In this document: positions 15,099-22,179 of the stretch, piece by piece
Layout of the letters: each line of letters opens with the position of its first letter
How positions within the stretch are numbered: position 1 is the first letter of the stretch
Assembly: GCA_040752295.1 (NCBI GenBank)
Contig: JBFMFE010000177.1
Span: forward strand, 1-23,242
Source: JBFMFE01 sp040752295
GTDB lineage: Bacteria > UBP15 > UBA6099 > JBFMBQ01
DNA length: 23,242 nucleotides
Direction: 5' to 3'
Notes under the pieces: generated by a model
Databases searched by the model: none
What the model was told of the DNA's origin: nothing
The model's input: the letters and a program-made list of their open reading frames with translations, nothing else
Position numbers and translations under genes: made by a program

Positions 15099-16187
15099 TC
15101 ACCCTTTTCCCTCCGCCTTCGGAAGAGCGAAAGTAAAGGTCGAGCCTTTCCCAAGAGCGCTCTCGACCTTGATCTGCGTCCCGTGCGCGTCGAGTATATC
15201 CTTCACTATGACCAGCCCAAGCCCGCTCGTCCTGAATCCACCGCCTCCGGCTGTCTCAGCGGGTTCCACCCTCGTGAAAATTTCATGTATTTTTTCCTTC
15301 GGGATTCCAACTCCGGTGTCCGCGACCCTGACCTCCACCCTCCTACCCATGTCGCGCGCCGTAAGCTCTACGCTCCCTCCCCTGGACGTGAACTTCACTG
15401 AATTGCGGAAGAGGTTCAGCAGCACCTGCTCGATCCTCGCGGGATCGCAATAAACCTCTATCTTCCGCCTCGGCACGTGCATCGTTATGGATATTCCTTC
15501 CTTGTACGCCAGAGGCTCTATGCTCTGTATCGCGCGCCTGATGAGTTTGGAAAGCACGACCCGCTCCTTATTAAGCACCATACCCTTACCCCCGCTCCCG
15601 AACATCGCCATGAAATCCTCCACCAGCTTCGAAAGCCGCTCCGCACCGTCCGCCGCCACCTGAAGGTTCTTCCTCTGCTCATCGGTTAGGCTGCCGAATA
15701 TCCCCACCAGTACGTTGTCCACAGCCCCGCGTATCACGGCAAGCCTCGTCCGGAACTCGTGCGCCAGCTTCGCCGCGGAATCGTTCCAGTCCGTATGCCC
15801 ATACCGCTTCTCATTCCTGCCTTCCTTTTTCACGAGCGACAACGCCCCCTTCTTCGTTACTTCACGCTCTGTGTGCTCGGCTATCCTCCGGCTGCATTCC
15901 TCATCTATCCTCTCGAACCTCAGCCCCACTTCGTACAGGCCCTTCTCGGTCCGCGACCTGTTGCTCCACATCACCACACCATCGGCGCAAATGGGCGCGT
16001 CGTCGCCGGGCAGCGTGAACTCAACCTCTATCGCTTCTCCTTCTCTGAACTCGTCACGGCATAAAAAATTGAGTCCCCCGCCCCCTATGTTCTGTAACGG
16101 AACCTTTCTCACCTCAAGAGAGTCGGGAACGATGTGATGCAACACACTAATAATGGGGACACGTACGTAAGCGCGCCTCTCCTTCAT
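15099..16187 (-). CDS. PilZ domain-histidine kinase fusion protein
   Basis: A 362-residue soluble protein. Residues about 3-105 form a PilZ-like domain: the ERRAYVRVP start fits the RxxxR c-di-GMP motif, but the second motif reads LQNIGGGG, with Gly in place of the usual Ser. Residues about 136-195 form a HisKA domain with phospho-acceptor His143 in LAHEFRTRLA, where the usual Pro after HEFRT is Arg. The ATPase domain has an N box around RNSVKFT (261-267), G1 DTGVGIPKEKI (290-300) and G2 GLGLVIVKD (322-330). It has no membrane segment and no receiver domain, so a cytoplasmic kinase gated by c-di-GMP and signalling to an unlinked regulator is likely. The ATG at 16187 has AGGAA six bases upstream and a near-consensus promoter. 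Confidence 0.9.
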   Translation of the reverse strand: MKERRAYVRVPIISVLHHIVPDSLEVRKVPLQNIGGGGLNFLCRDEFREGEAIEVEFTLPGDDAPICADGVVMWSNRSRTEKGLYEVGLRFERIDEECSRRIAEHTEREVTKKGALSLVKKEGRNEKRYGHTDWNDSAAKLAHEFRTRLAVIRGAVDNVLVGIFGSLTDEQRKNLQVAADGAERLSKLVEDFMAMFGSGGKGMVLNKERVVLSKLIRRAIQSIEPLAYKEGISITMHVPRRKIEVYCDPARIEQVLLNLFRNSVKFTSRGGSVELTARDMGRRVEVRVADTGVGIPKEKIHEIFTRVEPAETAGGGGFRTSGLGLVIVKDILDAHGTQIKVESALGKGSTFTFALPKAEGKG

Positions 16188-16215
16188 GCCGGATTCCTGA
16201 CAAATATCCGCAACA

Positions 16216-16244
16216 AGTGTATTCCCTTATATTCGGCTTGTCAA
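16216..16244 (-). promoter_or_regulatory. sigma70-like promoter of the PilZ-kinase gene
   Basis: Minus-strand TTGACA (16244-16239), a 17-base spacer and TACACT (16221-16216). Transcription from about 16209 leaves a leader of 22 bases with AGGAA before the ATG at 16187. It faces away from the promoter at 16312-16340. Confidence 0.75.
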
Positions 16245-16311
16245 TCGCAATTTTAAACGATTTAAATGCCCCCCGAAAACCGTGCTCCAGAGAGGGAAAA
16301 ACGACAAAACG

Positions 16312-16340
16312 TTGCTTTTCACGCCTCCGCAGGCTATATT
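16312..16340 (+). promoter_or_regulatory. sigma70-like promoter giving a leaderless HAD-phosphatase message
   Basis: TTGCTT (16312-16317), a 17-base spacer and TATATT (16335-16340). The -10 box ends 10 bases before the ATG at 16351, leaving about four bases of leader, and no Shine-Dalgarno sequence is present. Confidence 0.7.
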
Positions 16341-16350
16341 GAACGCGAAC

Positions 16351-17037
16351 ATGAACGCGATCGCTTTCTTCGACGTGGACGACACGCTCCTCAAGGGATC
16401 ATCAGGCGTCATGCTCGCAAAACTGCTCTTCCTTCACAAGGGCGAACGGGTCGAACTCCCCTACGCCCTGGAACTCCTCAAGGCGTACCTTCAATACAAA
16501 TACGTCTCCATCGAGTACGACATCCTCATAGAGCAGGGGCTTGAAAAATTCGCCGGCAGGTCCAGAGCCGAAGTGGAAGCCATCTGCCAGGAATGCTTCG
16601 ACCGCTACATGGTCAGAGCCGTCTACCGCGGGGGTTACAGGGAAATCAGGAAACACAAAGCCATGGGAAACCGCGTCGTGCTCCTGACCGCCTCGCTTCA
16701 GCCGCTCATGTCACTCCTCGGCGAATACCTCCGCGTGGATGACGTCATTGCCACAAAACTCGTCTTCGAAGAGGGCATTACGCTCAACAAAGCGGAAAAA
16801 CCCTACTGCTACGAAGACGGAAAGCGGGTCCTCGCTCAGGAATACGCCGACCGCTTCGATGTCCCCCTCGAGGCATGTTACTTCTACACCGACAGCATAT
16901 CCGACCTCCCCTTGCTCGAAGAGGTGGGGCGCCCCGTCGCCACAAACCCCGACAGAGTCCTTTTTCTCACTGCCCTCGCGCGAAACTGGCGCATCAAGTG
17001 GTTCAACCGCGTCCTTCCGCCGAACTTCCATCCTTGA
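16351..17037 (+). CDS. HAD-superfamily hydrolase, subfamily IB (SerB-like phosphatase)
   Basis: A 228-residue HAD phosphatase. Motif I is FFDVDDTLLKG, with nucleophile Asp8 and general acid Asp10. Motif II is VVLLTASLQP, the motif III lysine region is near NKAEKPYCYEDGKR, and motif IV is YTDSISDLPLLE. Length and the helical cap between motifs I and II match subfamily IB, which includes phosphoserine phosphatase and lipid-phosphate phosphatases; the exact substrate is unknown. The frame stays open 69 bases upstream to a GTG at 16282, but the promoter at 16312-16340 lies inside that extension, so the ATG at 16351 is preferred. Confidence 0.88.
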   Translation: MNAIAFFDVDDTLLKGSSGVMLAKLLFLHKGERVELPYALELLKAYLQYKYVSIEYDILIEQGLEKFAGRSRAEVEAICQECFDRYMVRAVYRGGYREIRKHKAMGNRVVLLTASLQPLMSLLGEYLRVDDVIATKLVFEEGITLNKAEKPYCYEDGKRVLAQEYADRFDVPLEACYFYTDSISDLPLLEEVGRPVATNPDRVLFLTALARNWRIKWFNRVLPPNFHP

Positions 17038-17104
17038 AAACGAGCGGTCGCCATTTTCAAACGACCCTTAAAATATGAAGTGACCGCCTGACACGGTGCG
17101 GGTT

Positions 17105-18925
17105 ATGCGACGTTCCGCTCTCCTCAAAGAAATCGAAACGCGTGTCCTCCCTTCCGTTTCAAAACCCGCGCGTTACGCCGGCGGCGAACTCAATGCCGCC
17201 AAAAAAAACTGGAACTCCGCTCAGGTTCGCTTCGCCTTAGCCTTCCCGGACCTCTACGAAATAGGCATGTCCAACCTCGGCTTCCTCATCCTCTACCACG
17301 TGATAAACGATACCCACTGGGCGCTGTGCGAACGGGTGTTCGCGCCCTGGCACGATATGGAGTCCGCCCTGCGGGAACACAATGTCCCCCTCTTCTCGCT
17401 CGAATCCCGCCGCCCCCTCGCCGACTTCGACGTCGTCGGCTTCTCCCTATCCTACGAACTCACGTACACGAACGTGCTCACCATGCTGTCCCTCGCCGGA
17501 ATTCCTTTCCGCGCCGCCGACCGCACCGACCGCCACCCCTTAATAATCGCGGGCGGAGGCTGTACCGCAAACCCGGAACCAATCGCCCCGGCACTCGATG
17601 CCGTCGTCATCGGCGAAGGCGAGGAGGTCATACTGGAAATACTCCGCATTATCCGCTCGCGGAAAAAATCGGGAGAAACCTCGCGAACGACACTCCTAAG
17701 CGAACTGGCGGGCATAGACGGAATTTACGTCCCTCCGTTATACGCCGCCTTTCCCGATTCCGGAACCCTGCGTGTGGAACCTGCTGTGCCCGCCGCCCCC
17801 AGGGTCATCTCAAAGCGCTACCTGCGGCAGCTCGATGCTGCTGTATTTCCCACCAGACCCGTCGTCCCCTCAGTCCAGGCGGTCCACGACAGGGCAAACA
17901 TCGAACTCTTCCGCGGCTGCGTGCGCGGCTGCAGGTTCTGTCAGGCGGGATTCATATACCGCCCCATGCGGAACCGCTCCCCCTCGTCTGTCATAGAATC
18001 GGCGAAAGCGCTCTATGCCGCCACCGGCTTCGATGAGATTTCCCTCCTGTCCCTCAACACCACCGATTACCCGGCGCTCCTCCCTGTACTGCGGGAATTG
18101 TCTTCTTTCGCTGAGCCTGGAAAAATCACACTCTCGCTTCCCTCAACCCGACTCGATTCCTTCCTCCAAATCGGGCAAGGCGACCTGGGCGCGGTGGGCG
18201 CCTCCACTCTTACTTTCGCGCCGGAAGCCGCCACCCAGCGCCTCAGAAACGTCATCAACAAGCAACTCACAGAAGACGACATGTTAAACGGCGTCGAAGC
18301 CGCCGCACGCGCCGGGTGGCGGCGCGTAAAACTGTATTTCATGATAGGTCTGCCCACGGAAACTTCCGACGACGTTGAAGCGATCCCCTGTCTTCTCGAA
18401 AAGTTCCGTTCAAAAGCGCAGCTCCACCGCCGCCGAAAGCTCGTTTTCAGCGTCAGCGTCTCCAACTTCGTGCCGAAACCGCACACCCCCTTCCAGTGGC
18501 GCAATTTCGAGACCCTCGAGTCGCTCCGAGTGAAACAACGTCTCCTCCGCAAAAAAATCCACTGGAAAAACTTTGAGCTTAAATTCCACAACGTGGAGAC
18601 GAGCTTCCTCGAAGCCGTTTTTTCCCGCGGCGACAGGCGCCTTTTTCCAGTACTCGAGACCGCCTGGAATCTCGGGTGCCGCTTCGATGGATGGTCCGAA
18701 TCTTTCTCTTTTGACCGTTGGATGAATGCGTTCGATATAAACGGCATCGCCCCCCAGTCTCTCGCCCATTCCCAATTCCCCCTCGATAAACCACTGCCAT
18801 GGAGCCATATCTCCACGGGCGTCAGCGAAAAGTTCCTCCGCCTCGAACTCGAAAGGGCGTCAGGCGCTCACACGACAAGGGGTTGCCTCGATGGAACCTG
18901 CAACGGATGCGGCATCAATTGCTGA
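17105..18925 (+). CDS. B12-binding-type radical SAM protein, TIGR03960 family
   Basis: A 606-residue protein. The N-terminal part (about 25-200) resembles a cobalamin-binding-type region (VRFALAFPDLYEIGMSNLGF, VVGFSLSYELTYTN, HPLIIAGGGCTANPEPIAP). The radical SAM core begins at RGCVRGCRFCQAG, with cluster cysteines 272, 276 and 279. The C-terminus has a Cys-rich end (CLDGTCNGCGINC). The family is widespread in bacteria but has no established reaction; it is nearly always paired or fused with the DUF2344 protein, as here. The ATG at 17105 or GTG at 17096 could start it; neither has a ribosome site. It follows the HAD gene by 67 bases. Confidence 0.92.
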   Translation: MRRSALLKEIETRVLPSVSKPARYAGGELNAAKKNWNSAQVRFALAFPDLYEIGMSNLGFLILYHVINDTHWALCERVFAPWHDMESALREHNVPLFSLESRRPLADFDVVGFSLSYELTYTNVLTMLSLAGIPFRAADRTDRHPLIIAGGGCTANPEPIAPALDAVVIGEGEEVILEILRIIRSRKKSGETSRTTLLSELAGIDGIYVPPLYAAFPDSGTLRVEPAVPAAPRVISKRYLRQLDAAVFPTRPVVPSVQAVHDRANIELFRGCVRGCRFCQAGFIYRPMRNRSPSSVIESAKALYAATGFDEISLLSLNTTDYPALLPVLRELSSFAEPGKITLSLPSTRLDSFLQIGQGDLGAVGASTLTFAPEAATQRLRNVINKQLTEDDMLNGVEAAARAGWRRVKLYFMIGLPTETSDDVEAIPCLLEKFRSKAQLHRRRKLVFSVSVSNFVPKPHTPFQWRNFETLESLRVKQRLLRKKIHWKNFELKFHNVETSFLEAVFSRGDRRLFPVLETAWNLGCRFDGWSESFSFDRWMNAFDINGIAPQSLAHSQFPLDKPLPWSHISTGVSEKFLRLELERASGAHTTRGCLDGTCNGCGINC

Positions 18926-19117
18926 AACGGGAACGATGAAACAAACGACGACGGTATCCTTAAACCGCAAAAAAACGCTTGAACCATCAAACTTTTTAAG
19001 CTACGCGCGCGTACCCACGGCGGCTCCGCAGACACCCCCCCGTCAAACTGCACCACCCTCCCCTCCCCCGATTCTTCCATATCAAAGATCAGTTCCCGCC
19101 GCCCAGCGCGAAAAGAC

Positions 19118-19771
19118 ATGACTGCCACAAATTACACACTATTGTACCGAAAATGCTGGGAAGCACGATTCCTGTCACATCTTGACCTGATCAGGGCAAT
19201 CCACCGCTGGCTCAGACGTTCATCCTTCCCCCTGTCATACACCCAGGGGTACAACCCCCGCCCCATCGTTTCCTTCCTCACCCCTCCCCTCCCCGTCGGA
19301 TACACGAGTGAAAACGAGTGCATTCGCTTCTCCCTCACCAAAGACATCGCCGAAGAAACCACACTCCATATACTGAAAAAACATTCCCCTCCGGGGCTTA
19401 TCCCCGTCGGGTGCTCTAAAGCCGAAAAAGGGTTGAAAAAAATAGAGGTGAAAAGCACCGATTTTATAATTTTTGTGCGCTTTCCGCCTGAAGCGGATTT
19501 AAAAATCCCTCAAAAAATATCACTCTCGGAATCAGTGGAAGCATCCCGGATTGAGTGGGAATCGGTTGACGCGTCAGTTGTTTTTTCCTCCCGGAAGGCA
19601 GCTTCGAAACTCAGAAGCCTCTTTAACGCTCAATACTCTTGCTCCATCCCATCAAGCAGCGAAAATTTCCGACCCGAAAAGCAGGTTAGAAGTTCTCTAC
19701 CGCTCACTGCTTCAATCCATGTTCACAGGAAAATATCTTATCCAATGAGCACCGTTGAAAAAGGCATGTAA
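19118..19771 (+). CDS. radical SAM-associated protein, TIGR03936/DUF2344 family
   Basis: A 217-residue protein with the DUF2344 opening pattern CWEARFLSHLDLIRAIHRWL, then PLSYTQGYNPRPIVSF and PPLPVGYTSENE. It is the standard partner of the TIGR03960 protein; the joint function is unknown, although the pair often sits beside ribosome-assembly or RNase E/G genes. The 192-base gap to its partner, instead of the usual overlap, has no ORF or clear site. The ATG at 19118 has no clear Shine-Dalgarno sequence. The last third has a rather loose composition and may be diverging. It is the last GC-rich gene before the accessory region. Confidence 0.87.
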   Translation: MTATNYTLLYRKCWEARFLSHLDLIRAIHRWLRRSSFPLSYTQGYNPRPIVSFLTPPLPVGYTSENECIRFSLTKDIAEETTLHILKKHSPPGLIPVGCSKAEKGLKKIEVKSTDFIIFVRFPPEADLKIPQKISLSESVEASRIEWESVDASVVFSSRKAASKLRSLFNAQYSCSIPSSSENFRPEKQVRSSLPLTASIHVHRKISYPMSTVEKGM

Positions 19772-19845
19772 AAATACCGTTTTGGGGTCCGTAAGTAGGG
19801 TCATTTCAGGTAAAAAACACGATAGAAACAATCTTTTTTCTTCGT

Positions 19846-19999
19846 GTTTCCGCTCGGAAACACTGTTTCTGCGCTGAAACGCTTCTGTCGGGAACAAGCG
19901 CTGCCTGAGAGAAACGCCCTGTTTCCCCTGAGAAATGCACCGTTTTTCCTCAAAAACAAAGCGCTTCCACCCTGAAACGTCACGCTTCCCTGCGGAAAA
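19846..19999. repeat. array of eight 16-bp dyads (GTTTC-N6-GAAAC), iteron-like
   Basis: Eight units begin at 19846, 19865, 19881, 19900, 19921, 19942, 19963 and 19984. Each is a five-base arm, six variable bases and a complementary-type five-base arm. Units 1 and 2 have perfect GTTTC/GAAAC arms, unit 6 has GTTTT/AAAAC, and the others deviate mostly by T to C in the left arm (GCTTC) or in the last base. Start-to-start spacing is 19, 16, 19, 21, 21, 21 and 21 bp, so the last five sit on the same helical face. The six-base centres are not conserved. Together with the adjacent AT-rich repeats and DNA-binding protein genes, this resembles plasmid iterons or a partition site. A related inverted repeat AAACACGA/TCGTGTTT (19815-19849) lies at its left edge. 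Confidence 0.7.
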
Positions 20000-20015
20000 G
20001 AAAGAAAATAAAGGA

Positions 20016-20045
20016 TTTAAGTAAAGATTAAGTAAAACTAAGGAA
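20016..20045. repeat. AT-rich tandem 11-mers beside the dyad array
   Basis: TTAAGTAAA occurs at 20017-20025 and again at 20028-20036, an 11-bp period, and a third degenerate copy (ACTAAGGAAAG) follows. Such AT-rich direct repeats next to iterons are typical of DNA-unwinding elements. The rest of 19772-20061 holds no gene. Confidence 0.5.
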
Positions 20046-20061
20046 AGAATTTTCTTTTTTG

Positions 20062-20535
20062 TTAATAAACCTTCCCCTGCCCTTCCCCCAGCAGATCCCC
20101 CACCCGCCTTAACCCCTCAGCGTTAAGCTGGAACTGTTCATCCGACAGATGCCGTTTCCCCCGCCTCTCATCAGATACGTGCTCTCTCCTTATCGGGATT
20201 TCAACCTTAACTCCCTCGTCTATCGGAAGAGGTAACACCTGATAAATGGTCCTGTTGCTTAACTTTTCCTTTCTCGTGGCGATGAGCCGTCTCTTTTCAA
20301 GACTTTTTCGCGCCTTTATGAGGGAAGCCGGTCCTATTTTGAGAACTTTCGTTATTTTTCTTGAAGACCACCACGAGCATCCCTGTTCATTGCTTACGGA
20401 AATCAGAAAAAAGTAGAGAAGAATCTCGTCGCGGTCCATATCATCCCAGAACCACTTTATTCTGTGGTCAACCCATCCGAAACTACCCTTTATCTCTCTG
20501 ATGTTGTCCATCTCGGGCGGTCTTGGTCGCTCCAT
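20062..20535 (-). CDS. winged-helix DNA-binding protein (possible replication initiator-like or regulator)
   Basis: A 157-residue protein with a predicted winged-helix domain at about 15-100: IKWFWDDMDRDEILLYFFLI, then SSRKITKVLKIGPASLIKAR (recognition region), then KSLEKRRLIATRKEK and RTIYQVLPLP as the wing. The C-terminal 55 residues are charged and unassigned. The fold resembles the N-terminal winged helix of DnaD/RepA-type initiators and HTH_36 proteins, but the similarity is only by pattern. The frame opens at TTG 20541, but ATG 20535 has AAAAGGG seven bases upstream and is preferred. That site overlaps the stop of the preceding gene, indicating coupled translation. It sits directly beside the dyad array, the natural candidate binding site. 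Confidence 0.7.
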   Translation of the reverse strand: MERPRPPEMDNIREIKGSFGWVDHRIKWFWDDMDRDEILLYFFLISVSNEQGCSWWSSRKITKVLKIGPASLIKARKSLEKRRLIATRKEKLSNRTIYQVLPLPIDEGVKVEIPIRREHVSDERRGKRHLSDEQFQLNAEGLRRVGDLLGEGQGKVY

Positions 20536-20546
20536 TTTCAACCCTT

Positions 20547-21272
20547 TTAATTCGAGTTTGGCATTTTGCCGTCCGCAAGATAGGATGAGCGTGACGGCGT
20601 CATTCCTAAAAGCAGCTTTTTGACGTCGTTTATTTCCCTTGCGATCCTCTCGCGGTCACTCCGTGAACCTACCAGTTGCTCCCTCTGATGCTCTATTATG
20701 CGACTTTTCTTTTCGATTTCCTCATTGAATTTCCTTATCTTTCCAGCCATTTCCAGCGTACCCTCTTCGTTATCCCGAAAGTCCCTTAAAAGTTTATCCC
20801 GTGAAACCTGAAGCTCTATTATTTTTTGGTTCTTACCCTCCAATTCCTCAATGAATTTACGTTGTGCGCTCCGCAAAAAGGAAACGTCCTCAAGGGCGGC
20901 GGACAGTTTTGCCTCGAGCGTTGCGTTTTTACGCTCCAGGAGAAGGAGCTTCTCGAAAACTTCTAATTTTTCCGCTATTTTTTGCAATACAAGCCCGAAA
21001 TGGTTTTCTCGCTCTCGTTGTGGTTCATCTTCGTGGCAGACTATTGCTTTCTCACCGGCGAGAATCGTGTATACCTTGCTTAAGGGAACCCCTCCCTGCA
21101 CGAGTTCCACTGTGCGTTTGAACACGTCCACCGCATCGGCGTGATAGCGCCTCTTTCTGCCTCGCCCCACCGAGGGCAGGAAATCACCGATTCGTGTCCT
21201 GTAATACCTGAGGTTGGATTCAGGAACGCCTATTTCTTCGGCGATTTCCTTCAGAGTGAACAACTTTTCCAT
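20547..21272 (-). CDS. MerR-like HTH protein with long coiled coil
   Basis: A 241-residue protein. Residues 1-70 form a MerR-type winged HTH: LFTLKEIAEEIGVPESNLRY, a wing with GRGRKRRYHADAVD, then FKRTVELVQGGVPLSKVYTI. From about 85 to 225 it is predicted to be almost continuous coiled coil (for example KIAEKLEVFEKLLLLERKNA), with no metal or ligand domain of classical MerR regulators. The layout recalls DNA-binding, coiled-coil segregation or anchoring proteins such as RacA or KfrA, so partition or DNA organisation is a possible role; a simple regulator is the alternative. The ATG at 21272 lacks a clear ribosome site. It lies between the small HTH gene (33 bases upstream) and the winged-helix gene (11 bases downstream). 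Confidence 0.75.
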   Translation of the reverse strand: MEKLFTLKEIAEEIGVPESNLRYYRTRIGDFLPSVGRGRKRRYHADAVDVFKRTVELVQGGVPLSKVYTILAGEKAIVCHEDEPQRERENHFGLVLQKIAEKLEVFEKLLLLERKNATLEAKLSAALEDVSFLRSAQRKFIEELEGKNQKIIELQVSRDKLLRDFRDNEEGTLEMAGKIRKFNEEIEKKSRIIEHQREQLVGSRSDRERIAREINDVKKLLLGMTPSRSSYLADGKMPNSN

Positions 21273-21305
21273 TGGGTGACTCTAAGTGTTTGATTGAAGC
21301 TCCGG

Positions 21306-21509
21306 TTAAAAGCTCAATTCTTCCTGGAACGCTGATTTCGCCTCACCTTTTTTTGCCCTGTACCAGTTTTCGAACTCCTTCTTCTCAATGCGGTAGGATT
21401 TTCCGATTTTTACTGCAGGGATTTCAGCGGTTTTGCACCACCTCTGAACCGTGACTCTGTTTACTTTTAAGATCTCAGCTATCTCTCTCACTGTATAAAA
21501 TTCTTCCAT
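21306..21509 (-). CDS. excisionase-type helix-turn-helix protein (HTH_17)
   Basis: A 67-residue protein consisting of one HTH_17/AlpA-like domain: EEFYTVREIAEILKVNRVTV, QRWCKTAEIPAVKIGKSYRI, then EKKEFENWYRAKKGE. Such small proteins act as recombination directionality factors or transcription regulators on mobile elements. It is the first gene of the three-gene DNA-binding cassette, behind a near-consensus promoter flanked by two operator-like boxes, which suggests autoregulation. A tyrosine recombinase gene lies about 700 bases further upstream, so an excisionase role is plausible. Confidence 0.82.
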   Translation of the reverse strand: MEEFYTVREIAEILKVNRVTVQRWCKTAEIPAVKIGKSYRIEKKEFENWYRAKKGEAKSAFQEELSF

Positions 21510-21516
21510 TTATAGT

Positions 21517-21576
21517 ACCCCTTTTAAGCTAATTTTACAACACTTTAATGCAAGTTTACTTCAATAGACCCCTTTT
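21517..21576. promoter_or_regulatory. pair of operator-like boxes (ACCCCTTTT)
   Basis: ACCCCTTTT occurs at 21517-21525 and 21568-21576, both preceded by TAG or TAGT, 51 bp apart and in direct orientation. One copy touches the -35 box and spacer of the cassette promoter and the other lies just before the start codon at 21509. This is a typical arrangement for repression by looping or dual occupancy. Confidence 0.5.
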
Positions 21577-21581
21577 GTCAA
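21553..21581 (-). promoter_or_regulatory. sigma70-like promoter of the HTH cassette
   Basis: Minus-strand TTGACA (21581-21576), a 17-base spacer and TAAACT (21558-21553). Transcription would start near 21546 and read the three HTH genes in order. Confidence 0.7.
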
Positions 21582-21589
21582 TATATGCA

Positions 21590-22179
21590 TTAAAAAAATT
21601 TTATTTGACTATTTTTACCTATTTTTGAAATCAAAAAAACAATTTGGAATGCCCTCATCTTCTTCGGATCATCCGCAACAACAACCAAAACGAAAGCGAC
21701 TGATTGTTTTTCATTGTTCTCTAACGAGTTGCACATTTGCGAATAGCGGCGGCCATCCCCTGCTTGCTTTTATTGCGATAACCGCAGTATGTATTGCTTT
21801 AGATGATATTAATACAGATTTTAATTTTTAAATTTTTTGCTTTATTTTTTATAAAATGAGAGCTGAAAATACGACATGGACTGGCGATAAAAACATTGAA
21901 AGATGAAAGGAAAAAGGAGTCTTATTTTAATGGAAAATCCTGTGTAAGGAAAACCAATTTGAGGCATTAAGTATAACATTAAGAAGATATACTTTAACAG
22001 AAAGTTAGGAAGAGCTGTTTCTACACAAAAAGCAAATAAGGGGAATGCACGGAAATACAAAAGAATCGAAAGCAAGGAAAAAGGCATGTGCGACAAAAAT
22101 GAAAAGCTATAAAATGAAAGAGAAAAGAGAAGAAAAGATATAGAAAAAGCTGAACGTTGCGGTAATTGAAAAGAAGAAT
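21590..22179. other. gene-poor AT-rich region with strand-composition switch
   Basis: About 590 bases without a convincing gene. Open frames of 68 residues (plus) and 84 residues (minus) have no ribosome site and unnatural composition. A less AT-rich island (about 21640-21800) lies between AT-rich flanks. From about 21840 the plus strand becomes strongly purine-rich. One 8-of-9 match to a DnaA box, TTCTACACA (22019-22027), is present but isolated. Confidence 0.5.
21969..21994. other. candidate recombinase core site (dif/att-like)
   Basis: AAGTATA (21969-21975) and TATACTT (21988-21994) form a 7-bp inverted repeat around 12 bases, in a 26-bp footprint close to the 28 bp of Xer dif sites. It lies about 190 bases from the end of the recombinase gene. 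It does not match known dif consensus sequences, so this is position and symmetry only. Confidence 0.25.

Noticed and set aside
19846..19999. CRISPR array
   Set aside because: Units are 16-bp dyads with 0-5 bp between them, not identical repeats with 30-40 bp spacers, and no cas gene is near.
21710..21790. Integron attC-like motifs (CTCTAAC and GATAACC)
   Set aside because: The core boxes are in direct rather than inverted orientation and deviate from the RYYYAAC/GTTRRRY consensus, and the nearby recombinase lacks the integron-integrase extra domain.
21625..21831. A 68-codon plus-strand frame in the AT-rich gap (with MPSSSSDHPQQQPKRKR)
   Set aside because: No ribosome site, no start signal and no recognised domain; not enough to call a gene, although the segment is less AT-rich than its flanks.
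21842..22096. An 84-codon hydrophobic minus-strand frame
   Set aside because: It follows from the pyrimidine-rich strand giving Phe, Leu, Ser and Tyr codons; no ribosome site and no family resemblance.
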